From positions 62,001-126,000 of the forward strand of contig MU266352.1 of NCBI GenBank assembly GCA_021014945.1: a stretch of 64,000 nucleotides of DNA, in the 5' to 3' direction. Within the stretch, counting starts at the first letter, position 1. Every line of letters begins with the position of its first letter. The position numbers were made by a program, and so were the translations under genes. The stretch comes from Leucogyrophana mollusca (taxonomy: Eukaryota; Basidiomycota; Agaricomycetes; Boletales). The notes beneath the pieces are model-generated. The model had not been told where the DNA came from, searched no databases, and saw nothing but the letters and a program-made list of their open reading frames with translations. This document shows, in pieces, positions 23,495 to 35,085 of this stretch.

Positions 23495-26202
23495 ATGTCC
23501 GCCATTACTATTGATTGGAGCAAAGTCGACCAGCCCGAACTTGTTTTACAGCGGTTTCCGAGTCGACGGTCACAGGTGTATGGTACCAAGGGGGTGGTCT
23601 CTTCTTCTCAGCCTTTAGCCACCGAAGCCGGGCTGGAGATTCTAAGAAAGGGTGGAAATGCCGGTGAGTTTCTCGACGTTATAAATCCGAATGCGATCCT
23701 TGACACCCTCGACGCCCGCTAGCCGATGCTGCTGTCGCTACTTCTGCAGCTCTGAACGTCACGGAGCCAAGCTGTTGTGGGATCGGCGGGTAAGGTCATA
23801 ATAGCCGTCCACGCATTTCGTCTTATTTTCTTCCAGAGATGCATTCTGTCTGTTTTACGATGCCCAGACGAAAACAGTCAAGGCGCTGAGTTAGCCCAAC
23901 AACATCAATGTTTTAACACTTGTTTGATCACGCATGTTAGATGGTTCGGGGCATTCCCCGCAGAAGCTAACTTTGGACTATATGCGCCAGCGCGGAATTA
24001 AAGGGGGGCAGATTCCCTTGACCGACCTTAACTCTGTCACTGTTCCAGGTATGCGCACTGTGGTCTAAAGTACCCTCATCTACTGATTTTGTCCGAAATC
24101 GAGGTGCGGCCGCTGCATGGGTTGATACAGTGGAAACACTAGGAAGCGGTAGACTGACTGTTGCCGAGGTCCTGGAACCCGCGATAAGGTTGGCGGAGGA
24201 AGGGTATGTATGAAAAATATCCATTTGCTCGAGGTGTGTTACTTACTCTTAGCGTCCTAGCGTGCCAGTCTCTGAACTCCACAGTTACGCTGTAAGCCGC
24301 AGAATGATTCGTTTTCTCTTAGCTTCACATGCTGAGCGGCATATTCAGTGGCAGCGTTCTGAGACACTGATCAAGAGAGCTTCTCCTAATAGCGACGAGA
24401 TGCTCTTGAACGGCAAAGCTCCCCTGCCAGGGCAAATCATGAAGTTTCCCAACCTTGCCCGGACCTTTCGCGCTCTCGCCGAACAAGGCAAAGATGGTTT
24501 TTATAAAGGCCGTGTAGCGGAGGCCATAGTAGAGCTCATCAAGAATCAAGGGGGTGTGATGGAGCTTGAGGACCTCGCTAAACACCAGACGTCTTTTGTA
24601 GAGCCAATCAAATACACGTACGCTGGAGAGGTCACAGTGTACGAGGTGAGTCCAATCAACCACGAGTTAGCTGTTCCACGTTTGATCTCGAACGCACGCA
24701 GTGCCCTCCTAATGGCCAAGGTAAATACGATGGGTTGCTTCATTGCTTCGGGGCATTCATCCTCCACAAGGTATAACTGCACTCCTCGCCCTCGGTATTC
24801 TGGAACAGATTCAAGAACAAGGAAAAATCAAGCCGCTCTTGGAACTGGAGCATAACTCTGCCGAGTATCTTCATGCACTCGTCGAGGCTTTGAGGTTCGT
24901 TGATCCCCTCACGGCCTTACCATGTTTCAGCTGACTGCCTTTTATAGACTCGCCTTTGCGGGTATGTTATCCCACTGCTGTTCTGCAGTGCTTTCCACAC
25001 CCTTACAGCTATCTAGACAGCCAATACTATGTCACTGACCCGGAATTTGACTACATACCAGTCGAACAGCTGCTGAGCAAGGTCATTATTATCAGCCCGT
25101 AGGAAGACAAAGCTGACCCGACAGTCATTTTTCCAAAGGAATACTTGAGCAGCCGAGCCCAACTTTTCAACCCGGCCAAGGCAGACCCGAAAGTCATACA
25201 CGTATGGCTCCCTATCCGTGATCGACCACATCTGATTTGTCTTGTATGGCTAGGGTAACCCGGTCAATTCCTCCGACACTGTATATTTTACTGGTCAGTT
25301 GCGCTTTCCGACCACTGCCCTAGCTTATTAATACGTGCTTTAGTGTCAGACCAGTGGGGCAATGCGTGTAGCTACATTCAGAGCAACTATGCTGGTACGT
25401 GTTGATACTCCAGCCGCTCGTCTCGATCCGAGGCTGAGACATTGTGTATGCAGGTTTTGGAACCGGAGGTAAACTTTTCTGAATCACAACAAATTCAGTC
25501 ACTCACGCCCATAAAGCGGTGCCTAAGGGCTGCGGATTTACTTTGCAAAACAGAGGCTCGGGTTTCATTTTGCAAGATGGGCACCCGAATTGTCTAAAGG
25601 TACATACACACAAGTAACCGAGAAGATTCTCGTGGCTCATGAGGTTTTTCAGGGGGGCAAACGACCATATCATACAATCATCCCAGCAATGGCGCTGAGG
25701 GGAGACGAGCTTTTCTTGTCGTATGGTGTAATGGGAGGCTTCATGCAGGTACGTCCAGTCGAGCTTGTCAGTTCAGTGAGGGTATTGAGGGCGGCCTTCC
25801 GTAGCCACAAGGCCATATTCAAGTCCTACTAAATATACTGCGCGGGTTTACTGCACAGGCTGCTCTCGATGCTCCGCGGTTCTGCATTTCTTCAGGAACT
25901 CCCAACCCGGACGACAAAGATGACGTGTTCGGCGTCGTCAATAGTGAGATCTACTTTGAAGAAGGCGTTTCTCCGGAGACAATTGCTCAGCTGAGAGGTC
26001 CGTTTGTATCATGCTCTCCTCGAGAACCGAGGTTTACTTCCTCATAGCAATGGGCCATGACGCTCGTCTCGTCAGCGGTTTCGGTAGGAGCATGATGGGC
26101 CGTGGTCAAATCATTCAGAGAATCGTTGACGTGTCCGGCAAAACTGTGTGGGCTGCGGGCTCTGACCTGCGCGCCGATGGACACGCAGCAGCGCAAATCT
26201 GA
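23495..26202 (+). CDS. Gamma-glutamyltranspeptidase-family N-terminal nucleophile hydrolase
   Basis: Nineteen exons, 1743 nt, 580 residues. Family features: [40 protein letters not shown] and CCGIGGDAF near the N-terminus, LAFADSQYYV, then [19 protein letters not shown] where Thr379 is the expected self-processing nucleophile. Further signatures are [18 protein letters not shown] and [13 protein letters not shown]. The enzyme class hydrolyses or transfers gamma-glutamyl groups, for example from glutathione. The sequence resembles bacterial YwrD-like members more than classical membrane GGT: there is no signal peptide or N-terminal anchor, so a cytosolic location is inferred and the substrate is open. 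The gene is extremely split, with exons of 19 (24702-24720), 14 (24948-24961), 15 (25454-25468) and 31 nt (24261-24291). Confidence 0.9.
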
Positions 26203-26347
26203 TGAGCGAACAAATAGCGGTAATCGATAGCAGCTGATTATTGCCAATTGGCAGTCCTTTATACGTACTTGTAGGGGTATCGAGAGGAAATGTACGGAGA
26301 ATGATATGTAAATTTGCGGAAATGTGCAATGGATCCAAGCGTGTTTC

Positions 26348-28051
26348 TCACATCCTCCTTTGTCGTTCGCTGCCCACTACCAGGAAGTCAGCAACCTATT
26401 GATGCATTTACCAGCAGACAAACAAACCTGCTTGCCGTCGTCTGAAATCTCGGAGTGCTCGCGTTCTATCAGGCCCCTCTACTTTGCCCCAACCAGCCAA
26501 AGGTACAACGAGTACAGTTGCATTGTCCTCGCCTCCACTCATCTCCTCTGCAAAAGCAAGTATGCGGTCAGCGGCTGCTTTGGGGTTCGGTGCGTCTCTT
26601 CCAAGGTCCACAATTTCGTCATCCGATAGGACAGACGAGACTCCATCGGATACGATTACCATGTATGCCCAGTCTGTGCCTTTACCAAACATTTGTAATG
26701 TATATCTTGACCTGGTAGGTTGCAAATGATACGTACCCTCGAGGAGCTTTGTCCTGACTTCTGGCTCGGGGGTTACACCATAGGGCTTGTATTGGAGGTC
26801 GCCGAGACTGAGTAAATGTCAATAAATTATTGCGTGGAAAAACTGTTTCAACTTGCGATCTTGTGTTGGCCAGTGCGCCCATCCACCTGGAGCGTAGTAC
26901 CAGATATCAGATAGGTGAGTGGTTTGCTGTCAGCGTAAGGTCTTACCGCGATTCTCCGAACGAGTCGGTTATGAGTGAAGCCCCCATCATTCGGCGCAAG
27001 CGGGCGGACTCAACCCGAGAGTCTGCATGATGATTTTCGGACATCGGAAAGGCGACGCCCCCCTTCGTCGAGTATAGGAGAACTCGGGCGTCACTATGGT
27101 ACTAAAGATTAAGGTCTTGAGTGAGACACGAACTAAGACGACGTGCCCACAGTGCGCAATGGTCAAGGCCAACCTCTCTGATGAGTAAAATGGCATAGCG
27201 TGATAGTCTAGTGACTGGAGAAGAGCAACAGACGCGGTCGCGCCACATGTCCTTGCCTCTCGCTCAATGGACAGAAGTCTATCTGAGTGGATACCATCGT
27301 TTAACGTCGGGTCCTCATCAAAGGCAGGAGACGCGCGGCTTACCGACTTCAAAAAATGCTTGAGTAGCGCGAGCTTCCAAGTCAAGCGGAGGTGTGCCTT
27401 GCGTTTTGTGGATCCAAGGTGCGAGGGCTCCGCCTCGAAATCTCTTGAAGTAACCACCTTGGTCTTTAATCCAGAGAAAAAGCTCTGGTATTTGGGACTT
27501 ATCAACAGACTCGAACAATCCATGGAGCTCCTGGCGAAGATACTGAGAGACCGTGGAGCCACCATGTCTGCAGTAAGGCCTTAATAAGCAGAGGAAGCAA
27601 GACATCAGTAAGAGACTGACCCGTCGTAGAGCCCCACAAACACGACTTGTCTGGTCACAGGATCATTAGCACCTTCGGTGTTCCACTCTATTCCCAGAAA
27701 CTTCTTGAGACTGATGCGCAACTCTTCGGGGTTTAACGAGAGCGAGGCAAAGGAATGAAAATCCTCTTGGTGACTAGAAAGCCCACTTCTTCAGTGAGGA
27801 ACGCATGCAGACATCTATCAGAGCTCACCTTCGATTTCCTCTCGACCTCGCAACACCGATAACTTTTGGAGAGTTCAAAGGAACGCGTCCGACACCTCCT
27901 GCAACAGGGATCCAGACACACTTTTGATGAAATAAGCAGTCACGGACGAACCTGGGGTCGCAAAGCGCACGAAATCATGATAGGACCGAACGTTTGTCAG
28001 AGGAAAGAAGGGCTTCAAGGACTTGGAGGATCGCAGAAGTAAGGATACCAT
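26348..28051 (-). CDS. PP2C-family Ser/Thr phosphatase, Ptc6-like, probable mitochondrial
   Basis: Ten exons on the minus strand sum to 1212 nt, 403 residues: 27952-28051, 27829-27898, 27621-27773, 27344-27567, 27147-27282, 26947-27093, 26857-26886, 26737-26807, 26428-26679, 26348-26376. PP2C motifs in order are GVARSRGNRSHQEDF, YDGHGG (about 106-111), HCGDARVLLYS, GALANTRSLGD, YMVIVSDGVSSVLSDDEI and GGEDNATVLVV. The metal-binding aspartates are present. The N-terminus MVSLLLRSSKSLKPFFPL is basic and lacks acidic residues, like a mitochondrial presequence; yeast Ptc6 is mitochondrial. The start at 28051 was chosen because an in-frame stop lies just upstream. Introns 27094-27146 and 26808-26856 both have GC donors. 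It converges with the GGT-family gene (145 bp between stops). Confidence 0.88.
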
Positions 28052-28881
28052 TCGGAGCGTATTTGAACACCGTAATAATGACCAGCATTGCCCCTACTAG
28101 CTGGAGTAGAGATGACGGGCAGAACTGAATCTGAAGTGTAAAAAGACTTTTGCAGCTGAAAGCTGAGGTGAGCGTATAAGACAACCTATATGGAGTCCGG
28201 TCCACCACTGGCACAGTGGCTCGAGCCTCGGGTGTTAAACGTTATAGACGCTCGGGTGGGAACCATACAATCGGATCGGAAATGTCGTCTTCCGAAGCGC
28301 CCTCTTTGCCAAAGCTACAATTAAATTTTGAAAAATACTTACCAAGCTATTAATATTTGCAGTCCCTCTTAGTGAACCTGCGATTCGAGTATGTATGGCT
28401 TTCCGGGCCTGGCGAGTAACATGTGAGTACCCGACTGATTGTTATTTTCGCTGGTGAGCTTTTAATACCTTAAACCATCATCCAAGTGCTTATCATAGCA
28501 TTAATTGGACCAACATACCGTCACCATCATGATTCAACCTGCTAATAATAGCAAACCAGCCTTGAGGCATCCAACGTTTGGTATTTCGAGGATCTCTGGG
28601 TCGCGTCCATCATGTGCTTCAACGCAAGAGGGCGGATACTATTCGTCAGCTTTTTTTATGTGCTTGAGAACGTGCGAGCGTTCAAACGTTCAAATTTCGT
28701 CGTGACATTGCCATCTTTTCGTATCTCCGAGGGTCGCTTACGGGATCGGACGATGCGCTTAGAACCCACCTTGTTTTCGCTTATAACCACAGGCTTTGCA
28801 ATCGCATCGCATCACCTGTGGTTCAGGCTCATCTGAACTTCTGTTGACTCCATACCCTTTGGAACACCCCCTCCCCGCAGC
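28052..28881. promoter_or_regulatory. Divergent region between the PP2C phosphatase and histidine acid phosphatase genes
   Basis: 830 bp between outward-pointing start codons, so both promoters lie here. It holds AT-rich patches near 28320-28350 and a pyrimidine-rich leader just before 28882. Open frames at 28505-28836 have no recognised similarity. Confidence 0.4.
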
Positions 28882-31123
28882 ATGTTAGCCCGAGTGTTGC
28901 TACTTGCTGTCTTGCCATGCTCTTATGCTGGGCTGGCGCAACCATCAACGGTCACGGCTGCTACCTACGCAGGTGAAACGTCCACCGCGGATTATCCGCC
29001 TTCGGGAGCTACCAATTCTGCGATCGACTCCTATTTTCCCGACGCGTCGCAAGTGGGGTATCCCGGTCCAACGCCAAGTACGCTCGATTACTAGGTTTTT
29101 TCTTTCTCGCGCACTCAACAACAAGTTTACTAGCGGGTGACGAGGCTGAAGCTATCGCTACTGCACCAAGCTTCCCAAAAGTGACCTCAGCGTTTCCACT
29201 CGTCGAACCCAACACGGCAGACGACAAAGGCGAAACTTTCGACGTCCTCCGTTACTGGGGTAACCTGTCTCCCATGTATTCTGTCGACTCGTTCGGGCTA
29301 CCTGACGCGTCGCCGTTGATCCCCGAGGGCTGTGGCCTCAACCAAGTCCACTTGTTAATTCGCCATGGTGCACGTTACCCTACCACTGGAGAGGGCCCTG
29401 CCCAGTTTGCAGCTAATATCCATGCTGCCGCTTCTGGCCCAGGCTTCACCGTCAGCGGGCCTTTGGAATTCCTAGGCACTTGGACCTACAAGCTTGGCGC
29501 GGAGATCTTGACTCCTTTTGGACGTGAAGCATTGTATGTCACTTCTCTATAATCTCGACGCAGGGCTAACACACAATGCCACGCCTCAGATTCAGCAACG
29601 GAGTTGCTTTCAGGGTCCGATACGGGGACTTGCTGAAAGAATTCACTGATCTGCCTGTTTTCCGAACGACATCAGAAGGTAAGCTCCCTCAAAGGCATTC
29701 GGCAGGGGCATTCACTGAACGTTCTGACAATAGACAGGATGGTAGACTCTGCGTGTGTTATTGTTTGTTGAAGTGCCTGGGTCATGACACCTAATCCTCT
29801 TTGTAGCCTCAATTTTGCTGCAGGTTTCTTTGAAGTGCGAACATACTTGGAAGATTACCACCAAGAAATCATCATCGAGGCAGACGGATTCAACAATACT
29901 CTGGCTCCGTACGGCACTTGCCAGAACTCCAATGTTGAGAGTATAGGCTATTATGGTACGAATCTATTTGGGAAAGCCTCGGGCCTTTCTTATGGATAAT
30001 ATTAGGTGACGGGCAAGCCGAAGCATGGGCAGCGATCTACCTCCAGGGAGCGCTCAAGCGTCTGCAGCCCATGATACAAGGATACAACCTGACTATCACA
30101 GACTTGGTAGACATGCAGGAGTTGTGCGCTTACGAGGTGAGCGACTGCGCATTCTTTCCGTTCGAAGGATCTGAGTATTCCGAAGACTGTAGCCCTTGGA
30201 TACTCAATGTTCTGTGACCTGTTCACTGAAGAAGAGTGGGAAGGATTCGAATATGGCCTAGGTTCGTCGCGCGTCTCCAGCAGTATCTTGCGGCTATCTA
30301 AGTCCTCCTTTAGATCTAAGTGAGAATTGCGCTTAGATAAGGTCAATGCAACTCACTGATTGGCACGAAGACTTCTGGTATAGCGTAGGCCCTGGAAACC
30401 CAACCTCCGCAGCCATGGGGCTTGGATATGTACAAGAGCTTGTAGCTCGGCTGACGCAGACACCTATCACCGTCTGGAACAGCACTACAAACAGCACGCT
30501 GGACTCGAGTAACGTTACTTTCCCATTGTGCGTATTTTCTCTGTCACTCGTTGCTGTACTGAAATTGCTGTGTGTAGATATCAACCTATTTTTGTTGACG
30601 CAACTCACGACACGGTGATTTCCAACAGTGAGGGGCTCATCCTTCACGTAAAATAAAGTTGTCTGATCGAAATTTAGTCGTCACTGCCCTAAACTTCACC
30701 AGCCTAGCTGCCACCGGACCTTTGCCAACAGATCACATCCCTCCAAACCGAGTGAGTGGGGGGTCAGCTTTCGAAGTTGGCTGTCGTAGACTGACCTGGC
30801 GATGATAGTCTTACATTGTCAGCCAAATCGCCCCTTTCGCGAGTAACCTTATCGCCCAGGTATTATCCTGCCCCGCGGCGGGAGAACCCACTCATATTCG
30901 ATTCATCCTCAATGACGCTGTGATGCCGTTAACTGGTATCAAGGGCTGTACCGAGGACCAAAATGGCCTCTGTCCTCTCCCCAGTTTCATCAGCGGGATG
31001 CAAGAACGGATTGGCCAGATTGATTTCGACTTCGACTGCTTTGCGAACTATACGATGCCCGACCCCGATGATATCACTGATGGACGATACCCGGCCTGGA
31101 TGAGGAACGACACCGCTTACTAG
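28882..31123 (+). CDS. Secreted histidine acid phosphatase (phytase-like)
   Basis: Twelve exons give 553 residues. A signal peptide (MLARVLLLAVLPCSYAGLA) starts the protein. The catalytic RHGARYP motif lies near residue 142 and the proton-donor HD in VDATHDTVISN at about 418-419. Other HAP-family landmarks are RYWGNLSPMYSVDSFGLP, GYYGDGQAEAWA and DLNFWYSVGPGNPTSAAMG. Six to eight N-x-S/T sites suggest glycosylation. Such enzymes release phosphate from phytate or other esters outside the cell; substrate preference cannot be read from sequence. Exons: 28882-29077, 29134-29533, 29590-29678, 29734-29752, 29807-29955, 30006-30136, 30186-30261, 30314-30319, 30371-30527, 30578-30627, 30678-30751, 30809-31123. 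One exon is only 6 nt and another 19 nt; both are needed to keep the conserved sequence in frame. Confidence 0.9.
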
Positions 31124-31979
31124 GTGCGTGCGGCGCCGGGCGGGACACAGTGCCGATGGGTTCCTGAGCCGAGGGCGCCGTTGAGTGGTGTGTGGCCCAG
31201 AGGAATGTGATCGTCCTTTGTAAAGGTCTACAAAATATACTCCCGCTACGATGATCAATTCCAGGTAGTGGCTTCTTGAAAGCAACAGACAACACGAATT
31301 TTACATGTTGCCCATGTCCTGATTTGGAAGGAGGGCTTTCGATCTGTTAACATGTCAACAACCGGTTCATCGGTCCCCCGCTTGCTTATCTCTCGCTACC
31401 TGTTCGCTTGTCCGCTGTCCACGATCACCGCCACGTTGATCACTATCCTTGGCTTCATGACCGCCATACGGCAGTCCCATGGTCTACCTTTGAGAAAAAT
31501 TACACACGTCGTCAGTGAGCGCTGCTATTGATGGAATTCATTCAGTTTCTACAGGTCTTTTAAGCGCTCTCGAGTCAAGGGTCTCGGCATGCCTCGATCT
31601 GCTGCGGTTGAAATAGTTGAAATCCGTTCTTGACGCCGATGATGTGTGGCAGGAGCAATTTGGGAGCAATGTGTCCAATGTGGTTCCTGGCGTCAGTCAG
31701 GATTCGGTTATTCTCCGGACCAATCGGTGAGCAACTCAGGCAACCCCACACCAGTGTGGTTGTCTAATAATTCGTTCGCGGCTTGACGTGGGGTCCCTCT
31801 GTAAAATGACAATCCCGATCATCTAACCTGTGCTGGTTAGAAGACGATACATACCGGGTCTTATAACTTGACATCCGTCTCTTTCAAAGCTTTGCTTTCG
31901 CCCCTTGCGTTCCGCAATCTGCCCGTCCAAGCTTGCAGTTCGGCTTCCAGGTTAGACGCCAACTTCAAGGAGCATAAAC
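31124..31979. other. Intergenic region, acid phosphatase to receptor gene
   Basis: 856 bp. The first part is presumably 3' UTR. An open frame of about 58 codons starts at the ATG near 31351 but is unrecognised. An imperfect inverted repeat around 31739-31762 (GTGTGG/CCACAC arms) is noted. No gene is claimed. Confidence 0.35.
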
Positions 31980-33604
31980 ATGTCGTCTCCAGGAGTATCG
32001 AATTCGACTTTCGACTTTGGCACAAGGCTTGGTCTGGTCTTTATCGTCGAGTCGGCAGCGCTATCCGCGGTCGCTGTCTCAAGCTTACTGCTGTACATTG
32101 CCGTGCGTATATAGCTAAGTGTCCTGCCAATATATTGCTCAACCTATCGTACTGTACAGTACAGTGCCATTGCGATCCACCGCAATGCTTCGCGGAAATG
32201 GACAACAGACACTCACATCCACTACTACTTTTTGAATCTCATGGCTTTTGATTTGGTGCAAGCAATAGGTGAGTAGTTTGCCCACCCACCGAGAGTCTAA
32301 ATAGCGGGTTTACTCTGGTTCAGGAGGATTAATGGATATAAGATGGATTGCAATGGCAGTGAGTGGGGTTTTCCTTGCACGTGTACTGACTGACTGACGA
32401 TGCACTCTGTTTGCTAGCAAGTTACCCCGGGGCCCCTCTGCACAACGCAAGGTACGCCAGTCGTTATCGACTCGGATCATCCGGGTGACATTCTTGACAG
32501 GACTCTTCAAACAAATGGGAGACGTCGGGGTCGCATTCAGGTATGTTTTGTGCTGCTACGACGTCTCCGATACTGACGGGCGTTTGGCAATAGCACCATT
32601 GTAAGAAATACTGTCGAGATTGTGGTTCGACACTGACCTGATTGTTATGCCAAAGGCTATTGCATTGCACACCCTCCACGTCTTAGTCTTTCGATGGCAT
32701 ACTCCCCCGAGGATGGCTCTTCTTGTTCTCCTTGGCATCTGGGTGATCGTTGCCCTTCTGGTCGGAATTCCTAGTGCTACTCAGAGCAACTATTATGGTC
32801 CTACAGGATACTGTAAGTGCACTCCACCCCTGTCATTCTCCGTCTTTGACAACATGCTGCGATAGGGTGCTGGATTGCTCGCGATAATTTCGAACGTATC
32901 GGTCTCGAATATCTCTGGCTTTGGATTGCTGCTTTCCTCAACATTGTTGTCTATGTTTTCCTTGCTCTCGTTGTCAAACGTGTCATTGTCATTGATGGCC
33001 ACAAAATTCGATGGCCGAAGTATATGACTACGAAGACTAGCAGTCACGCTTCCTCGGACGACGGGTCGAGGGACGAGGGTGCTATTGCGCTGCAGATGCT
33101 TTTGTTCGTAAAAAATCCTCGTGTACTCTCGGTCTCGCTTTCTGACCGTCTCTGCTTCAGCTATCCTGCGGTATACGTCATCACAGTATGTTTGCCTTGT
33201 GTTCCCATTCACATCCGCGATACTGACCCCCAAGGAAGGTTTTGCCTATAGCGGCCGCACGGTTCTCACAATTCCATAACCATGACGTTCCCTTCGCTGT
33301 GACTGCGTTTGCGGATACACTATTTGCATCTTCAGGCCTTTTCAACGTCACCTTGTATGCTCTCACGCGACCGAAGCTACTGCCACAGCGACACCGACGC
33401 AATACGTCAAGTGTAATGCTATCGACAGTTGCCCCAACCTCACGCTTGTCGCGGTATTCGAGAAGTCACGGCCGCGTTACGTATGGCTCTGACGACTTCA
33501 AAATGGAAGATGGGGAGCTTTCCCTCACCTTTGCTTCGCCAGGCCCCGAAAGTTCATCATTCTCTCCAATCACGCCTATCTCACCTATTCCCGTTTCTCG
33601 ATGA
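31980..33604 (+). CDS. Git3-like seven-transmembrane receptor (glucose/cAMP-receptor-like GPCR)
   Basis: Ten exons, 1134 nt, 377 residues. Seven hydrophobic segments can be followed, including LVFIVESAALSAVAVSSLLL, YFLNLMAFDLVQAIGGLMDI, TLHVLVFRW with the preceding FSTIAIAL, MALLVLLGIWVIVALLVG, LWLWIAAFLNIVVYVFLALV and YPAVYVITVLPIAAARF. The charged loop between the fifth and sixth helices and a Ser-rich cytoplasmic tail are as expected for a G-protein-coupled receptor. The fungal Git3 family senses glucose or related signals upstream of cAMP; ligand here is unknown. Exons: 31980-32102, 32160-32268, 32324-32358, 32418-32451, 32501-32540, 32594-32600, 32656-32812, 32866-33103, 33161-33185, 33239-33604. 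The 7-nt sixth exon is required by frame. Confidence 0.8.
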
Positions 33605-33966
33605 TCCATGTCCAGAGCACCCTGGCTCTTGCTGGAGTTGGTCGGCGTCGTGGCGCGGATAATATGGGCTGTTTGGATCTAATGGCTTGCGACACGTTAT
33701 TTCTACTTGCAGTCTTGTATAATGCCGGGATATCATATCATAGCGGCCTGTATTCCTATAATTATTGTGTCGCGGTCGATGCGCTTATTTATGTATTTCT
33801 TGGGTTCGTTTCTTGTTAACGTTACTTGCAGGTCGTGGCGGTGTCTGAGTCTGAGGCCACCAGGCTTGTCTGAAATAAGATCGACCGTCGTCATCTGCCA
33901 GCAAGGTCCGCAAAGGAGACTACTGTCTGGTCTATACTCTCAGCCCGCAGCAAAGAGAGCGACAGC
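33605..33966. other. Intergenic region, receptor gene to vps20
   Basis: 362 bp with the 3' end of the receptor transcript and the promoter of vps20. Nothing else recognised. Confidence 0.35.
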
Positions 33967-34943
33967 ATGGGCTCCAGTCAGTCTACACAAAAGATTACAG
34001 CGCAAGACCGCGCCATACTAGAGTTCGTCACCTCTCTTGCCTTCCCTTCTCTCATGATAACGCCCAACAGCTGTACCTTCCCATTATAGCCTCAAACTCC
34101 AGCGCGACAAGCTCAAGCAGTATCAGAAGAAGGTGCGCAATGTGTTTCTCCATGTCGGCCTCTTGATTGCTTACGGAGCTGATATAGATACAAGGCGTCC
34201 TCGACCGTGAGCAGGAAATAGCCAAGTCGCATCTTGCGGCTGGTCGGAAGGACCGCGCTGTCATTGCGCTGCGGCGGAGAAAGTACCAACAGAGCTTACT
34301 ACTCAAGACAGACGGACAGCTGGAGAATCTAGAACAACTGGTCTGCTTGCCCCTAGCCTAGTCTGACTGTCCTAACCAACTGCCCCTTCCTTTACACCCA
34401 CAGGTATCGACCATCGAATTCTCATTGGTGGAAGTATCAGTCTTGCACGGCCTCAAACAGGGAAACGAAGTGCTCAAAGAGATCCACAAGGAGATGAGCA
34501 TCGAAAGCGTCGAGAAGCTTATGGAAGAAACACAGGAAGCTAGAGAATATCAAAGGGTGCGCAGTGATCCCTATCGTTATTTCGGCATTCATGACTCTAA
34601 CCTGTTTTTTTTTTTTTTACGCTATAGGAGGTCGGCGACCTCCTTGCCAACCAATTGACGCTCGACGAAGAAGACGCTGTTCAAGCAGAGCTCAGGGAAC
34701 TACAAGCACAGGCTGTTCGTCTACCCATTGTCATTGCGAGCAATTCTAATCTTGCTATCTTGTCTTCTAGATCGGAGCGCAAGAGGTACAAGTGGAGCTG
34801 CCGTCAGCACCTACTACACAGCCCGTTGTATCAGAAGGTGATCAATGTGCCGTCGCGTTGTTGCACTTTCTGATCCGTTGTTAGACGCAGACACTGCGCG
34901 GGAGCCATCAAGGACACAGGAGCGCGTCGCGATTGCGGGTTAA
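33967..34943 (+). CDS. VPS20: ESCRT-III subunit Vps20/CHMP6
   Basis: Seven exons (33967-34022, 34090-34132, 34188-34340, 34404-34556, 34628-34714, 34771-34837, 34885-34943) give 205 residues. MGSSQST has the Gly2 expected for N-myristoylation of Vps20. The Snf7 domain follows: ITAQDRAILDLKLQRDKLKQ, a strongly basic helix GRKDRAVIALRRRKYQ, then LLKTDGQLENLEQLVSTIEF. The acidic C-terminal half (EEDAVQAELRELQAQ) is the autoinhibitory/MIM part. Vps20 links ESCRT-II to Snf7 polymerisation on endosomes during multivesicular body formation. Intron 4 contains a run of about 14 T before its acceptor. The gene converges on the cyclophilin gene with 142 bp between stops. Confidence 0.93.
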
Positions 34944-35085
34944 TCAAACCTTCTGTATCATCATTGACCGCGGTTTAGACGTTACATACCCACCGCTGTT
35001 CCACATCACGCCATATCTCTGTAGAGCATGCGATATATGTATTATGTATGTATCTGATACACGACTCATGTCCGTGGCCGTGCCT

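Noticed and set aside
28505..28836. Overlapping plus-strand frames in the PP2C/phosphatase divergent region
   Set aside because: No similarity or signal features; the region must serve as promoter for both neighbours.
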